NCBI GenBank assembly: GCA_949358305.1
Contig: OX442323.1
Location: 3,658,001-3,722,000, forward strand
Source: Strigamia acuminata
Lineage: Eukaryota > Arthropoda > Chilopoda > Geophilomorpha > Linotaeniidae
Reading direction: 5' to 3'
DNA length: 64,000 bases
Positions 19,209 through 32,100 of the stretch are shown here, in pieces. The first letter of the stretch is position 1. Each line of letters begins with the position of its first letter. The notes below the pieces were generated by a model. It had not been told where the DNA came from. It saw only the letters and a program-made list of their open reading frames with translations, and ran no database searches. The position numbers and the translations under genes were made by a program.

Positions 19209-22200
19209 TCAAGCTAGTAGGAAATTTATATCAACTAGAAACCGATTGCAAAAATGGATAAGATCCGTTTTATCCACAGACTTAGTGAAAATATCTGCCC
19301 AATTAGACTTCGTTCCGACATGCACGATTTGGAGGTTATCTCGTCTGACGAGTTCGCGTATGAAGTGATATCGGATATCGATATGTTTAGTCTTTCGGTT
19401 CTCTACGCAGGATTTTGTAAAATCTACGGTTGAGATGTTGTCGCAAAGAATTCGATGATAGAACTTGTTTGCGACGTCGGGCATGATCTCGAGTAAGACC
19501 CTGACGATCCAGATATAATCCTTCACTGTCTCCGTGAGGGCCACATACTCCGCCTCCATGGTCGAGAGTGTAACATTCCTTTGCTTGAAGGTCCTCCAAT
19601 AAATGGGTGAATTCCCCAGAGTTATTAGAGTTCCTCCTACAGAAATACGATCATCCCTGTTATTCGCATAGTCCGAGTCACTATAACCGATGACTTCAAT
19701 TCGATCATTCGGATATAGCATTAGGCCAAAGTTCCTTGTTGTTCGCAAATAACTTAGTAGATCTAGCAACACGATCCAGTGATCCCATCCTGGATTAGAT
19801 TGGAACTGGCTCAGGATGTTGACGGCGTATGTCATGTCCGGTCTCGTTCGCGATGCGATAAAGGCCAAACATCCGAGCAGACTTCGGTATGGTACTCCCT
19901 CCATTAACTTGAAGTGTTCCAAGGTATCTGGGCATTGTTGTTTGGTAAGAATGGTTGTCTTGGTCATTGGCTGAGATCTGACTTTTACAAGTTGTAAATG
20001 ATTCTTGAATTTGATGAGAACCTTATCAACGTAAGATCTCTGGTGTAAAACCATTCGTTGATTGTGTGAGCAGAACTCAACTCCCAAGAGCTTCTTCGTC
20101 TGTCCCAGAATTACAATGTCGAATTGTGTCTTTATCATATCGAGTACGCTGATTGCGTCTTCGAGTTGTTTGCCGAAAACAACGATATCGTCAACGTACA
20201 CGATTAAATATGCAACATTTTTCCACTTATACACGGAGTTACACCAATTCACGTGCTCCAGGCCAAGCTTCAACAGGGTGTCTTCCAATTCTATGCCCCA
20301 TTCTCTCCCAGACTGGTGCAAGCCGTATATCGCACGAAGGAGTCTGCAAACGTAGTTTTCCTTTCCTGGTACGATAAAACCCTTTGGTTGACGCATGTAA
20401 ATCGTTTTGTGCAACTTCGCGTAAAGATATGCGCATTTCACATCCGCTTGAACGTAGGACCACTTCAACATGCAGACGAGCAGCGTGAACATGAAGCGGA
20501 CGATCGAGAAGTCAACAACCGGCGAGAAAGTTTCTTTATACGAGTCGCCATAGACTTGTGAGAAGCCTTGTGCCACAAGTCTGGCCTTATATCTTGCAAT
20601 TTCACCTCTCTCGTCGGATTTAACAGTATAAATCCATCTACATCCAATGACTTTCGTATCCGGTGGTGGTGGAACCAACTCCCACACCTCACGCTCGTGC
20701 ATTGTATTGATTTCGTCGCACATCGCATGGTTCCATTCTCTCTTTTCGGGCAAGTCGGCGATTTGCTCAAAACGCGTAGGAATGCAAACTTCCAGGTGGT
20801 ACGCCTCGAAATCGAAGCTTGTATCATCCGGATCCAAGTTAGAAATATCTGCAGTTGCATTCGATTCAGATGGCTTCTTCTTCCTTTTGTCTTCAAAAAG
20901 GTGTTCTGGAACATTAAGATTGTGCTCAGCACAGTAGCGTTTAACATCTGGTATTGAGCGCAATTTAGGTATTTCATATCCCTCAATCTTGTATTCCAGG
21001 TCCTTTTGTCCAGTGGGTCTAATCTTCTCAATCTTCTTCCATACAAGTGGAGGTATAGTATGAACTGGATTCGGAGCTTCTGTCCTTGCTTGTGGCGTGA
21101 CAGCTGGTGGTTTTGCTCGCAGTTTTTCTTCCGGCAGCCGAAACTTCAATTTAATAGGGTGAAAAACTTCTTCTATCTCCTTCTTAGGCTGCGGCGGAGG
21201 TAGCGGTGGTCTAACGTCCTCGTCGGAGTAGTATTGACGATCATCATTTTCCAAATTGTCATTTAAATTGTCAATGTAAGTGGTGTACTTCTCCGGTAGG
21301 CCCAGCACGCCTTCAACTCCGCGCTTGCTTTCCACGAATTTAACGTCGCTTGTTTCTATGACTTTTGAAAATTCTGGCAGCCAAATCCTATATCCTTTGG
21401 TAATCCTTGAATACCCGAGCATAATTCCATGTATGCCCTTGTTATCTATCTTTCCGTCTCGTACTTTCTTCTGCACAAAGCAGAGACTTCCAAACTTTCT
21501 CAAATGACGCAAAGATGGTTTTCGGCCATAATAAAGTTCCATTGGCGTTTTCTCGGAATTTAACTTGGCAATTCTGTTCCTGAGGTAGTTAAATGTTAAA
21601 ATTGCTTCACCCCAAAATCGGTGTTCCAATTGTGCATCGTACACAAGAGCTCGCATCCCATTCGCCAATGTCTGGTTTAATCTTTCAGAAACACCGTTCT
21701 GGACTGGCGTGTACGCGTTTGTTCTCTCGTGTGCAATTCCTTGTTCCTCAAGGTACTGTCCGAATTTGTTGGAACAGAACTCCATCCCATTGTCTGTTCG
21801 TATTGCCAAAATCGATTTTCCGAGTAAGCGCTCAATTCGTTTGACATGCTTCTTAAACAACTCGAATACCTCGTCCTTTTGTTTCATCAGATATACTGTC
21901 GAGTATCGTGAATAGTCATCCGTGATAGTGAGGAAATATCTGTTCCCTGATAGTGTAGGGGTTCCGAACGCCCCGCACACATCCATGTGCAAAAGTTCCA
22001 GCGGCCCCTTTGACCTAATTCCCGGTATTGACTTGTGCGACACTGATTTCTTCTTCGCAAGTGTGCACACATCACACTGCGTGATCGGCACGTCGAGCAT
22101 CGGCAATCCAATTACAGCTTCTGTTTTGCTCATTTGTTGCACACTAGGAAAATGAATATGTCCAAGTCGCTCGTGCCAAAGTCGTGCCTCTTCTGGATTG

Positions 22201-22664
22201 GACGTTGTTTTGCTTAGTCCAGCGGGTTGTTGTTTCTTTTCTTCACTAGTATTCGCCTTGTTTGTCTCCATTTCTTTCAATTTCTCAATGTCGGGCTTCT
22301 CATCGCTAATTTGGATATAGTAGAGTCGATCCTTTTTAACTCCTTGCATTAGTTGTCTTTTCCATTGTGGATCGAAAATCTTCACCAATCCTGCACCAAT
22401 TGCGACTCTGCATCGTGCTTCGTCGATGCACGGCCCCGATAATAAGTTTCTTCTCAAGTCCGGTGCATAATAAACTTTCTTTAGTGTTATTGGAATCGTT
22501 TCAGTTCCAACTAAGCACATTATGCGCACATCTCCAACTCCTTGTATTTGGATGAGTGTTTTCTTGTCGGCTTGACTGATTGTTCCTGTGGTTTCTTTAA
22601 AGTTGTGAAATTGAGTTTTGTCTTTACAAAAATGTCCTGTTGCCCCAGATTCAGCGATTATGTG
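19209..22664 (-). CDS. Copia-2 pol polyprotein, open but lacking gag (copy 1)
   Basis: This is a minus-strand frame of 1151 codons, open from just after a TAG (22665-22667) to a stop at 19209. In order: a protease core AESGATGHF (residues about 4-13), GAG-pre-integrase (LWHERLGHIHF, CDVCTLAKK), integrase with all three acidic residues (HMDVCG about 228, TDNGMEF about 291, NGVSERLNQT about 326), reverse transcriptase with YVDD (about 823) and RNase H (YSDSDYA about 993, STMEAEY, KTKHIDIRYH). Copia proteases normally have D(S/T)GA; here the catalytic Asp position is Glu. Gag, primer site and 5' LTR are absent: upstream is AT-rich unrelated DNA, and the first codons follow a splice-acceptor-like CCTAG. 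It is a 5'-truncated element with an intact integrase-RT-RNase H frame. A first in-frame ATG is not obvious at the N-terminus. Confidence 0.8.
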   Translation of the reverse strand, partial: HIIAESGATGHFCKDKTQFHNFKETTGTISQADKKTLIQIQGVGDVRIMCLVGTETIPITLKKVYYAPDLRRNLLSGPCIDEARCRVAIGAGLVKIFDPQWKRQLMQGVKKDRLYYIQISDEKPDIEKLKEMETNKANTSEEKKQQPAGLSKTTSNPEEARLWHERLGHIHFPSVQQMSKTEAVIGLPMLDVPITQCDVCTLAKKKSVSHKSIPGIRSKGPLELLHMDVCGAFGTPTLSGNRYFLTITDDYSRYSTVYLMKQKDEVFELFKKHVKRIERLLGKSILAIRTDNGMEFCSNKFGQYLEEQGIAHERTNAYTPVQNGVSERLNQTLANGMRALVYDAQLEHRFWGEAILTFNYLRNRIAKLNSEKTPMELYYGRKPSLRHLRKFGSLCFVQKKVRDGKIDNKGIHGIMLGYSRITKGYRIWLPEFSKVIETSDVKFVESKRGVEGVLGLPEKYTTYIDNLNDNLENDDRQYYSDEDVRPPLPPPQPKKEIEEVFHPIKLKFRLPEEKLRAKPPAVTPQARTEAPNPVHTIPPLVWKKIEKIRPTGQKDLEYKIEGYEIPKLRSIPDVKRYCAEHNLNVPEHLFEDKRKKKPSESNATADISNLDPDDTSFDFEAYHLEVCIPTRFEQIADLPEKREWNHAMCDEINTMHEREVWELVPPPPDTKVIGCRWIYTVKSDERGEIARYKARLVAQGFSQVYGDSYKETFSPVVDFSIVRFMFTLLVCMLKWSYVQADVKCAYLYAKLHKTIYMRQPKGFIVPGKENYVCRLLRAIYGLHQSGREWGIELEDTLLKLGLEHVNWCNSVYKWKNVAYLIVYVDDIVVFGKQLEDAISVLDMIKTQFDIVILGQTKKLLGVEFCSHNQRMVLHQRSYVDKVLIKFKNHLQLVKVRSQPMTKTTILTKQQCPDTLEHFKLMEGVPYRSLLGCLAFIASRTRPDMTYAVNILSQFQSNPGWDHWIVLLDLLSYLRTTRNFGLMLYPNDRIEVIGYSDSDYANNRDDRISVGGTLITLGNSPIYWRTFKQRNVTLSTMEAEYVALTETVKDYIWIVRVLLEIMPDVANKFYHRILCDNISTVDFTKSCVENRKTKHIDIRYHFIRELVRRDNLQIVHVGTKSNWADIFTKSVDKTDLIHFCNRFLVDINFLLA

Positions 22665-23220
22665 CTAGGCAGTTATTTATTTATTTATTGTTTTATTGTT
22701 TTGAACCAAATTTTTTTCATTTCCAATCACAACTATTTTTAAATAACAGTTTCCAATTTTTGCTATTTTATAAACGAAAATTTCCCGATTTCTAATTTTA
22801 TTCCAATTGAACTTTTGCAAACAACATATCGGGTAAAATGACGTTGAAATCTTAGAACTTATTTGTTATGTAATTTTAGAATTGGCAATTTCTTTTTCGT
22901 ATATTTTTATTGTTTGTATTTACTGGAACAATCCACTACGGATGAATGGCTTAGGTTTTAGACTTCTAAACCTGATGTTTAGAAAGTCTCATGAAACGGT
23001 TCTGTCCGTCCGTCCGTCCGTACGCATCCATATCTCAAAATCTATAGCAGGTGGAGACGAACGGATAACGGCAATAAATTCAGCGTACTTGAATTAGTAT
23101 CCTCGGAACTTTTCGCAATTTTCCGACCTCCGGTTGAATTAATAAACACGATTTTGTACACTTTTAGCCGTAAAATAATACTACTTCCGTCCGCGCACCG
23201 GAAGTTGTAATATTGTACTA
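22665..23220. other. AT-rich spacer to the next unit, with hairpin and (GTCC)n
   Basis: No gene. It contains a hairpin (AGACTTCTAAAC 22960-22971 with GTTTAGAAAGTCT 22977-22989, one bulge) and (GTCC)4 at about 23004-23019. It ends GTACTA, whose TA forms the left target base pair of the next MITE-1. Equivalent at 40628-41183. Confidence 0.6.
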
Positions 23221-23944
23221 CCGTCTTCCCTCGAATATAACGTCATGACGTTGTGTTCGAATACAACGACACCTGACGTTTTATTCGAACACTACGTCAT
23301 GACGTTATATTCGTACTTTTTCATACAACTTCTGAAAAATCAGAAGTTGAGTACATTCCGATTAACAATATCAAGCTTCGTCTTGATCGTATAGCTCCTT
23401 CGCTTCATCATTGTTTAGAAAATGAATGAAAACACAGGGTACGACAGACTTCAAACTTTTAATCTAAGTTCAAAGCTGTAAGTGTTTAACAGTAGAAATG
23501 CGACTACACGTGTTTATTCCAAATACAAAATGGCCGAAGCCCAAAAAGATTAAAATAACAAGGTGATGATTGGTTGGGCGGGGGGAGGGAGGGACGTAGC
23601 GGGCGCCACCTCGAGGCGAAGCCTAACAAAAACATACAGTAAGTTTTATATTCGTGTCCAATTCCTATCAAATTCGTATCAAATTCGTATCAAAATTGTG
23701 TCAAATGCGTGTCAAATTTGTTTTTCTGGCATCGTGCCTGTTAAAAGCGCACCCCGCAACGCTTCCCGGCATCGCACCCATCAATGCACTCGAATATAAC
23801 GTCATGACGTTGTATTCGAATACAACGTCATGACGTTATATTGGAAGTGACGTTATATTCGAGAAATCGCTAAAACTTTCAAAAACAGCGATTTCTGAAA
23901 AAACTTTAATACAACGTCATGACGTTATATTCGAGGGAAGACGG
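23221..23944. mobile_element. MITE-1 (copy 2, 724 bp)
   Basis: Same terminal inverted repeats as copy 1, but flanked by TA on both sides. It is 7 bp longer (GGGA near 23588 and AAA near 23899) and has C instead of T at 23273. As far as can be seen by eye it is identical to the copy at 41184. Confidence 0.87.
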
Positions 23945-24515
23945 TAGGGCTGGTCTATCATTTTATGTTGGGTCATTTTGAATCAAGTGTTTAACGGTCT
24001 GATGACCCACAAGTGGTACAAGCAAAAGCACAAATCGTATCCTGCCAAATGAAAAGCAATTTTTTCATTTCTGGTATGAATTTTATTCAATTTGTGTTGA
24101 AATAATTTTTAAAAAATATGAAACGAAACATGTTTTATTTTAATAAGAAACTGAAATAAAAAAAATTACAATGTTATTATGGTTTTTAGATTATGGTTTT
24201 TTGTAAGGATAACCGTGAGCTTTAGATTTGAAAACTGAGAAAATTAAGCTGACCTAAAATTGATTTTTTTGGATCGAAAATTGTTTTTTTTGGTTTTTTT
24301 GGCGTCGTACGATGATTCCACTTTTACTAACAATTCTGGGAAATTTTCTAGAATTTTTAAGGCTACATCCAGTATGACGATTATTTAATAATCAAGTTGT
24401 TGCCATTGTAGCTACTTACTGTACAGTTCCAAATGAATAGATGTTTTTGGGTTTTTGGGAGTACTGTATTATTTATTATTTCACTTTTTTTGTATTCAAC
24501 TTTGTATTCAACTCC

Positions 24516-25280
24516 GCGCGGCATTAGTTGGCGCGGCATTCAAATCCGACCCAAGTCATCTTGCCGTAAATCCATAGTATCAACAATCGCAGCGCCGCTA
24601 TTGTTGATACCCATGGTATGGGTTGGCGTGGCATTGCGTAAACCAAGTAAGGTTTCGATGATCTGGCGCGGCACGTTTGTATGACGTGACGCGGCACATC
24701 GACACATCGACACATCGAGGGGATTTGTTGAACGGGATTCCAAAAGAGCAGATTATCCCAGTGCAAGTTACTCCAAGTGACTCGATCAAAAAACGAACGT
24801 AACATCCAAAAAGTGAGTGGGCTGGTAATTGAATAGGTGGTTCCTCTCCTGCAGTGAAGGAGGTTCATTTTCACACCAGCTCTTGACCAGGTGCCCAGGA
24901 CCAGGAGAGGAATCTCCCAACGGAGACTCGACTAACCAAAGTCTGGTAATGTAGCCCTCGTCTTAATCGACCATCTTTTATCTGATGATGATGAATGCTA
25001 GGAATGATGGTGGCCAGTGTGGGGAGACCCGCAGCCCAACGTATCCTTGGGGTGATGGCGATTGACAGCTTGTTGACAGGAAAGTGGGGGTCGCAGTGGT
25101 AGGGGGCAGACAAAACGGCAAAGAAAAAAAAAATTTTTGTGCCGCGCTTCTTCATACTCGTGATATGGCATATCGCGACTGCCGCGCCAACCCATTTAAC
25201 GGGTATGGCCTAGCGCGGCGCTGCTAAGAGTAATTTCACAGGTATGACTTGGCGCGGCGCCGCGCTAAGTAATGCCGCGC
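24516..25280. mobile_element. MITE-2 (copy 2)
   Basis: Same GCGCGGC-rich inverted-repeat element as at 6562-7326, with no difference noticed. Confidence 0.6.
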
Positions 25281-25529
25281 AAGGAATAGCGGGCCGAATA
25301 AAAGTTTGTAAAGACTCGAGGGAAGATAATGCGGTAGAATGCAGCCATTTGTTGCGAATTTTGTTTGGCTGTCTGCATTAAGGGAGGATATACTATAAGT
25401 ATGTGTAAAATGGGTGCTAGCAGGTGTTGAATTTGAAAAAATGTTAATGATTGATTTTTTGCACGTGTTTTATTCGATTGTGGACACGTCTAACAACGAG
25501 TTTCAAATTTTTCGACATTGATCGCAAAG

Positions 25530-25645
25530 GCCGTGTTTGACCGTGAGGAGAAACAGGCTTATGCGTACGTCATTCAAGTAAAAGCTGAAGATGGCGCCCC
25601 TTCGGCCAGACCCAACACGAGGAAAGGAGAATTAACCCAACTCAG
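25530..25645 (+). CDS. Cadherin-repeat exon fragment (copy 2)
   Basis: Same exon as at 7576-7691 with the same FDREEKQAYAYV...DGAPSARPN signature and CTCAG|GTAGGA donor. No change is seen, so its frame is kept, but the other exons of the gene are still absent. Confidence 0.6.
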
Positions 25646-26096
25646 GTAGGAAGTTATTTTCATTATTATTTTAGTAATGCAAAGTAAATAACTGGGAGGG
25701 AGGATGGGAGGAAAATTCTCTTTGTAATTACCGGTATTTAATATTTTTGAGTAGAATGTTTGAAGAGAGTGGAATAAACAGAAGCTGGTACCATGGGTTG
25801 TGGCTATGCCATTGAATTGTCTGTCGGCTAGAAAAAAGGAGTTGTGATCAGTGGCGTAGCCAGAAAGGTTCAAGGGTGTATGTATAAAAAAAGTTTTCAT
25901 GGCATCTTTCATAGAGGTTCTGATTGTTGCAATAACCTTAATGTAACAACAAGCTTTTTTCGAAAGTATATTGTTTGTACACTATTTTTCCTTATTTTTT
26001 ACACAAAAATCCCTGACTTTGACACTAAATTTCTGAATACCAACACTATTTTCCTTTATTTCTACACTAAAACATTCATATACATCAAGGACCGGT

Positions 26097-26116
26097 TTAG
26101 GTTAGGTTAGGTTAGG
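26097..26116 (+). repeat. Interstitial (TTAGG)4 (copy 2)
   Basis: Same four TTAGG units as at 8143-8162. Confidence 0.8.
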
Positions 26117-26420
26117 TAGAAAAAGAAAGCTGGGTCGTGTAAAATTTAGTTTTTTTTTAGTGTACAAATAAATGGAACCCCTTTTTTTGTAAAATTTACT
26201 GCTTCCTGTTCTGAGTCATTCTACAGCATCGAAAACGATGAAATGTTGGCTAATAATTTACTTTAGCATGTTTAATTACAGTTAGGGGAAATTTGCGACA
26301 CTCACCAATTAAGTGTTTTGTACACATTCCACTTGTGGTATTTATTTTAACCTTTAAATGCTTTACCAAAAAGATAACTTATTTATTACGATGACTGAGA
26401 AGTTTTATAATCCTACTTAC

Positions 26421-26832
26421 AACATTATTTGAGGAATAAATCTGTTTAAGGTAGGATATTTCCCATAGTTTTTCTGTTGTGAGCTTTTTTTGTTTTAGAT
26501 CTAGCAGCCTCAATATGCGATTGGGACAATCACTGAGACTGAGATTGTTTTCTTCAGCATACATTTTCTCCAACATCATAATTTCTGGAGACAATACACA
26601 AGCTGTTATATTTGGAAAGGTAACACTTGCTTTGTATGAGATTGCTGTGTTAACCCGTATGGGATATGCCTTGTAAGTCAAAAATTTGAAGTAGATCATC
26701 ATCAATAACAGAGAGATGCAGCCAAGATAGACAACTTTTTCCAATACGTTCCGAATATGCATGTGAATTGTACTGCGAATTGGCTCATTTTGTTGCAGTA
26801 CATACGCGAAATGGCGTTTCTTTGTTTGGAGA
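26421..26832 (-). pseudogene. DEG/ENaC first-transmembrane exon (copy 2)
   Basis: Same sequence as 8467-8878: TM1 helix, FPNITAC motif and GTAAGT donor are retained and the encoded fragment is unchanged. Confidence 0.65.
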
Positions 26833-27867
26833 TAATGGATTACTTTGAGCTGAATTTTTCAACTTTTTTGTGATGTTGAATTTCGTTTTTGGTAATTGAT
26901 GATTAATGTGATCAAATCCAAGACTGATAGTATTGACATTCGGGTACCCGTTCCAACGGCGAATCGCGTAAGGGCGAATTTCTAAAATTCGCCGTTGGAA
27001 ACCTATTTTGACGTTTCCAATGGCGAATTTAATAAAATTCGCCATTGGAAACGTTTTTTGAGTGCCATTTCTGCTATTTGCCATTGGAAACATATTTTCC
27101 TGTTCCAAGGGCGAATGTGGAAAATTTGTTTGAAATATAAAATTCGCCATTGGAAACGCAAAAACGTTTCCAATGGCGAATACGTGTAGGTTGAAATTCG
27201 CCGTTGGAAACGCAAAAACGTTCCCAATGGCGAATACGTGTAGGTTGAAATTCGCCGTTGGAAACGCAAAAACGTTCCCAATGGCGAATACGTGTAGGTT
27301 GAAATTCGCCGTTGGAAACGCAAAAACGTTCTCAATGGCGAATACGTGTAGGTTGAAATTCGCCGTTGGAAACGCAAAAACGTTTCCAATGGCGAATATG
27401 TTTAGGTTGAAATTTGCCATTGGAAAGGGTTTTGCGTTTCCAACGGCAAATTGAAATTGAACGCGCCTAGTGTGTATTTAAAGTGCTTGTGAGTCTCGAG
27501 CGAACGATTTGGTTTGTTTAATTCAAAGTGATCATTATTTGTAACTCTAACTGGACGGAATTTCGTTGAAATTTAGCAAATTCCGATGAGATTTTGCAAT
27601 TTTTTTGTAAATTTTGGTGATTTCCGATGAACTTACAGATTTTCGATGAAATTTCGTGATTTTTTCAAAGATTAAACATTTTCATCATGTTTTTAAGAAA
27701 AGAACAAATAAACAAATCAATCAATCAATCAATATCAAAATAATTCCGCCAATTCTTGTAATGGATTACTTTGAGCTGAATTTTTCAACTTTTTTGTGAT
27801 GTTGAATTTCGTTTTTGGTAATTGATGATTAATGTGATCAAATCCAAGACTGATAGTATTGACATTC
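26833..27867. repeat. 109-bp direct repeats around the 817-bp foldback insert (copy 2)
   Basis: Repeat arms at 26833-26941 and 27759-27867 flank the insert 26942-27758, which carries five 54-bp hairpin repeats at 27165-27434. Same as 8879-9913. Confidence 0.85.
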
Positions 27868-28029
27868 CAAGGTAAAGACTAACATTTCCAGCTGCTTCGA
27901 TCAGTAGATTGAGATATCCATAAGCAAATCTTTCTTCAATAACATGAATGACATTTGTTGCTGCTGCACTTTTGCGTTCTAACAAGGGAGCATCTGACTT
28001 AGACACTGTGACGGATTTCATCTCTTCTT
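27785..28029 (-). pseudogene. DEG/ENaC last-transmembrane exon (copy 2)
   Basis: Same as 9831-10075: acceptor, GMS filter-like motif, TM2 and stop are all retained. Confidence 0.65.
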
Positions 28030-28165
28030 CTAACAAATCAGAAAAAAATCAGCAATGTAAAATTTTTTTTTCTTGTGAAAAAAAAAATTATTGAGGCATT
28101 AAAAAAAGATAGTGATTTTTCTTGTGTACTTGCACAATAATGCACATTTGAATACATTTATTTAA

Positions 28166-28612
28166 CACTAGAAAGGCCAGAGCGGTCATTTTGACCGCAA
28201 CAGCTGTTTTAAACAGCTGTAGCAATAAACCCAAAGGGTTTACAATGCTGGTATTTTTTCACTTTTACTAACTTATGATACTTTACATCATAAATCAGCA
28301 AACGTGGCTTTTTTCTGTAATAAAAATTAAAAAAATTGAATTGACCTAGAAAGGCCGAAAGCGGTCCAAATGACCGCTTGAAACAACGCGCTCAAGACGT
28401 GCACGAAACGTGGACAAAACGCGTACAAATCGTGCAAAATACATAAACAATACGTGTATCTTGCGTTTTGCCATCAAATTGATCAGTAACACGCGAAATA
28501 TGCGAAGAAAATAGCAAAACAAAAATTGATGGTCTTGTACGCATTGTTTCAAGCGGTCATTTTGACCGCTTTCGGTCTTTCTAGGTCGGCGGAAATTCCG
28601 GCCTTTCTAGTG
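28166..28612. mobile_element. piggyBac-like nested MITE (copy 2)
   Basis: Same as 10212-10658, with TTAA on the left and TCAA on the right. Confidence 0.75.
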
Positions 28613-29104
28613 TCAAGTAATTCAGTATTTTTGTAGTAGAAATTTAATTTTTGCCTCAATGGCTGACTTTATTTCAGCTGATTTGTTTTCATTTTAAAAC
28701 GAAAACATTTAACTTAAGATGACTAAGATAAATTGGATAGCACTAATTTGATGGTGCTCTACAACTTTGTAATTGGAAATTTTGCTCTAACATGATTGGT
28801 TTAGACGTTAGCAAGTGAATAACCTTGAAAATGGCCTTCAAGGTCAAATTTGATGACGTCATTGGATTGCTCTCACCCAACTTCCTATATGATCGCTTCA
28901 TCAAAGTTGGCCTAGATGCAATTGCTCAGGAAATATTTGAGGGGAACAGACTTTTGTTCCACCCTGTATAATTATTCGAAAAACAAACTATAAAGTCGAA
29001 TCATCGAGCCGGGTACTGTGTAAACGTACTATTCATCCGATTCCCACTGAAACTCGATGATCCTCGAAGTCGGGTAAAACTAAACAAGGAATGTCACGAT
29101 AAGT

Positions 29105-32100
29105 CTATGATCGGAATATTCGGGAAATCAATGATCGTAAACGTTCCGAAGAAAGCCATTTTGTGAAGATATCGGCGACGTTGAGTTCGCCGGGCACTTT
29201 TCGGAGTTCAAAGCGTCCCGCCATGTACCACTCCCTGAGCCAATGATATCGAACGAGAATGTGTCGTGTTTTCGCGTTCTCGACGTCGTTGGAGGTGAAT
29301 TGAATGGAGGCCAGGGCATCGGAATAAACGACGGGTCGAGATAAGCGGATCAGAATCGGAAATTCGGTGTAAACGTGGTCCAACCAATACAGCTCCTTAA
29401 CACACTCAACAAGGGCGAATTCCGCTTCCATTGTTGAGCATGCCACTGTCGATTGTTTGCGACATGACCAGCCGATCGGTACGTTTCCAATATAGGTGAT
29501 GTAACCCCCGAAGCTCAAAGATGTTTCGATGTCACTCGCCCACGACGCATCCGTATACGCCCACAATTGGCTTGTTGGCCAGATAATTCGATGCAAAGAT
29601 CTGCAGTGTTTGCGACGTACTGCAGAACTTGTAGAAGAGCTCGAATGTGAGTCCTGTCGTAGCACGTGTTATACTGTGCCAGAGCGATGACGGAGTAAAG
29701 GATGTCGGGGCGTGTCCTCGAAGCCAGAAACAATAACGACCCAATGAGTGATCGATAGGGAAAATCTTCTAAATTTTCGGTCGGGCCTTTGACGAGTGTT
29801 GTTCCAGGGGTTACGGGCACCTTGACGAGATTGTTGATCGATGTTCCGAATTTCTTGACGATTTTCGCGATGTAGGCACGCTGGGTGATAAACGTGCGCC
29901 CCATGTCGCGGATGAACTCGACGCCTAACAACTTCGTAATCGGACCGAGATTTACGATGTCGAATTTCGAACTGATGAGTCGGATTAACTGTTCAAAGAC
30001 ACTGTCGGACGCGTAGAATAGGACTATGTCATCCACGTAGACCAGCATGACGGCGGTCTTTCTATACACGTAGACTCAGTTACACGCCGGCATCTTGTGA
30101 AATCCGAGAGCTCGAAGAGTTTCGTCCAATTTTTCGAACCACTGTCTTCCGGATTGGTGTAGTTCGTAGAGTGATTTCACGAGTAACCACACGTTGTTTG
30201 GGTGGAAACATGTGGCACCTGGGGATATATGCATGTAGACTTTGTGCTTCAATTCCCCGTACAAGTATGCACATTTCACGTCCAGGTGAGCATCTTTCCA
30301 CCCACGCAACACAACTAGAAGACAGAAGAATAGACGAATCAATAGAAAGTTCACTACTGGACTAAAAACTTCATCGTAATCAACGCCGAGGGTCTGTCGT
30401 AAGCCTTGGGCAACTAGTCGGGCACGATATCGAGTTATGGTTCCGGCTCCGTCGGTCTTTAATTTGAAAATCCACTTGCAGTCGAGTACAGTGGTGTCCG
30501 GTGGTCTTGGAACTTCAACATACACTTCCCTTTCTTTGAAAGTCCCCAGCTCTTCGCTAATGGCTTCGTGCCATTTCGGAGCGTCGGTGAACTTGGGAAT
30601 TTCGGCATAGGAAGCCGGTTCAGTTCGGCATAAATGAGCCGCGTGACGAACGCCCGGAAGAATTCCGGGTTGTTGGGTAGAACTTCGAAGGGATTTCCGA
30701 TACGATTGGCGTTCATCGATTTGTACGTGGATGGATTCGTAGACTCGGTTTTCAACGGGGTTCCAAACTCTGTATCCGCGTGTTCCGGTGGCGTAACCGA
30801 CGAGATATCCTTCCCAGGCGCGTGGATCGAGTTTCTTGCGCCCTGGTGCGGTGTAATGTACCCAGCATTTGGATCCTACTTTACGAAGGTGTCGAAGAGA
30901 CAATGCTTGTTGTCGCCAGAGAATATAAGGAACTTCATTCTTCAACCTCGAGTGTGGGCTGCGGTTTTTAATATACGCGAATGTAACCGCTAATTCGGCC
31001 CAAAGAGCATCTGGTAATCGAGTTTCGGAAATGAATGCTCGGACATTGTCGGCCATTGTCCTGTTAATCCTCTTGGCGACCCCATTCATCTGTGGCGATG
31101 ACGGGTTTGTCCGTTGACCCTGCAAATAACGCAGAAATTTATTCGACATGAATTTGCCGCCCTGGTCTGTCCTGATCGCTTTAATGCGGGTGTTTTGAAT
31201 ACGCTCGACCCTGGCGACGAAGTCTTTAAATGTTGCGAAGACTTGTGACTTTTGCGTCAATGATAATGAAGATAAAACGTGCGCCGCCGAAAGATGCGAT
31301 GGGTGCCGGACCCCAGACGTCTATGTGCAGGAGATCCAACGGTTTCGATGTGCAGGGGTGTGGATCCGGCTTGTGAGAAGCCCTTGTCGACTTTGCTAAA
31401 CGACAGTCATTACATAATAGCTCTTGTCGAACTTCTGCCGGTTCCATGCCATAGACTTGATCATTTGCTGCTAATAGCTTCATTGCATTCGTATGCAAGT
31501 GTCCGAGCCGGCTATGCCACAAACCAGTGGCATCTTTGACTGTGGTAGGGTTAGCAATTACCTTCTGTTTTGATTGAGAAGGATTGGTGGGAGGAGAAAC
31601 GGTGGTAGCAGTAGGAATTGACTTGATGACGTGGACATAGGATGGGACGGGCGGATTGTTGTGGACCGGTGTAGGATTAGGCGGAGGAAGGGAGATCGGA
31701 TTGGTTGTGGCAGGAATTTGTTTTGTAGTCTCAACTGGTGGCAATTCAATGCGAAAATCCGTAATCTCTCGCTGATTCCCTTTTCCTTTTCCTTTCTTCT
31801 GCTTCGGTATTTTAACAAAATCCTCTTCGGTCGTAAGAAATGTCTGTACCGGTGGAACTGTCGGTTGAATATTTGCGGAAACTGTCGTCGCAAATGTCGG
31901 AGTCGAACATAATCCGTCCACATCATATAATCCGCCACGTTCCTTCGCACGGATAAGAGGGCTACTAATGTTCGATTGATATACGTGAACTTCACCGTTG
32001 AAAATGCGTTTTATCGATCTTCGAAACTGAAATCAAGTTTGCCTCGAAATTCGGTCCGTAGAGAACGTTTGTTAAATTAACGGTGCATTCTGCATTGTCA

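Larger units (their letters stand above)
5274..23220 (+). repeat. 18-kb tandem unit, copy 1 (17,947 bp)
   Basis: This copy starts exactly at the outer base of MITE-1 and ends just before the next MITE-1. By eye it differs from copy 2 at four places near its left end: a base change at 5326, a 4-bp indel near 5640, a 3-bp indel near 5948 and a base change at 6286. The 9-bp satellite also differs by one repeat. The encoded protein fragments of copies 1 and 2 are the same throughout. Confidence 0.95.
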
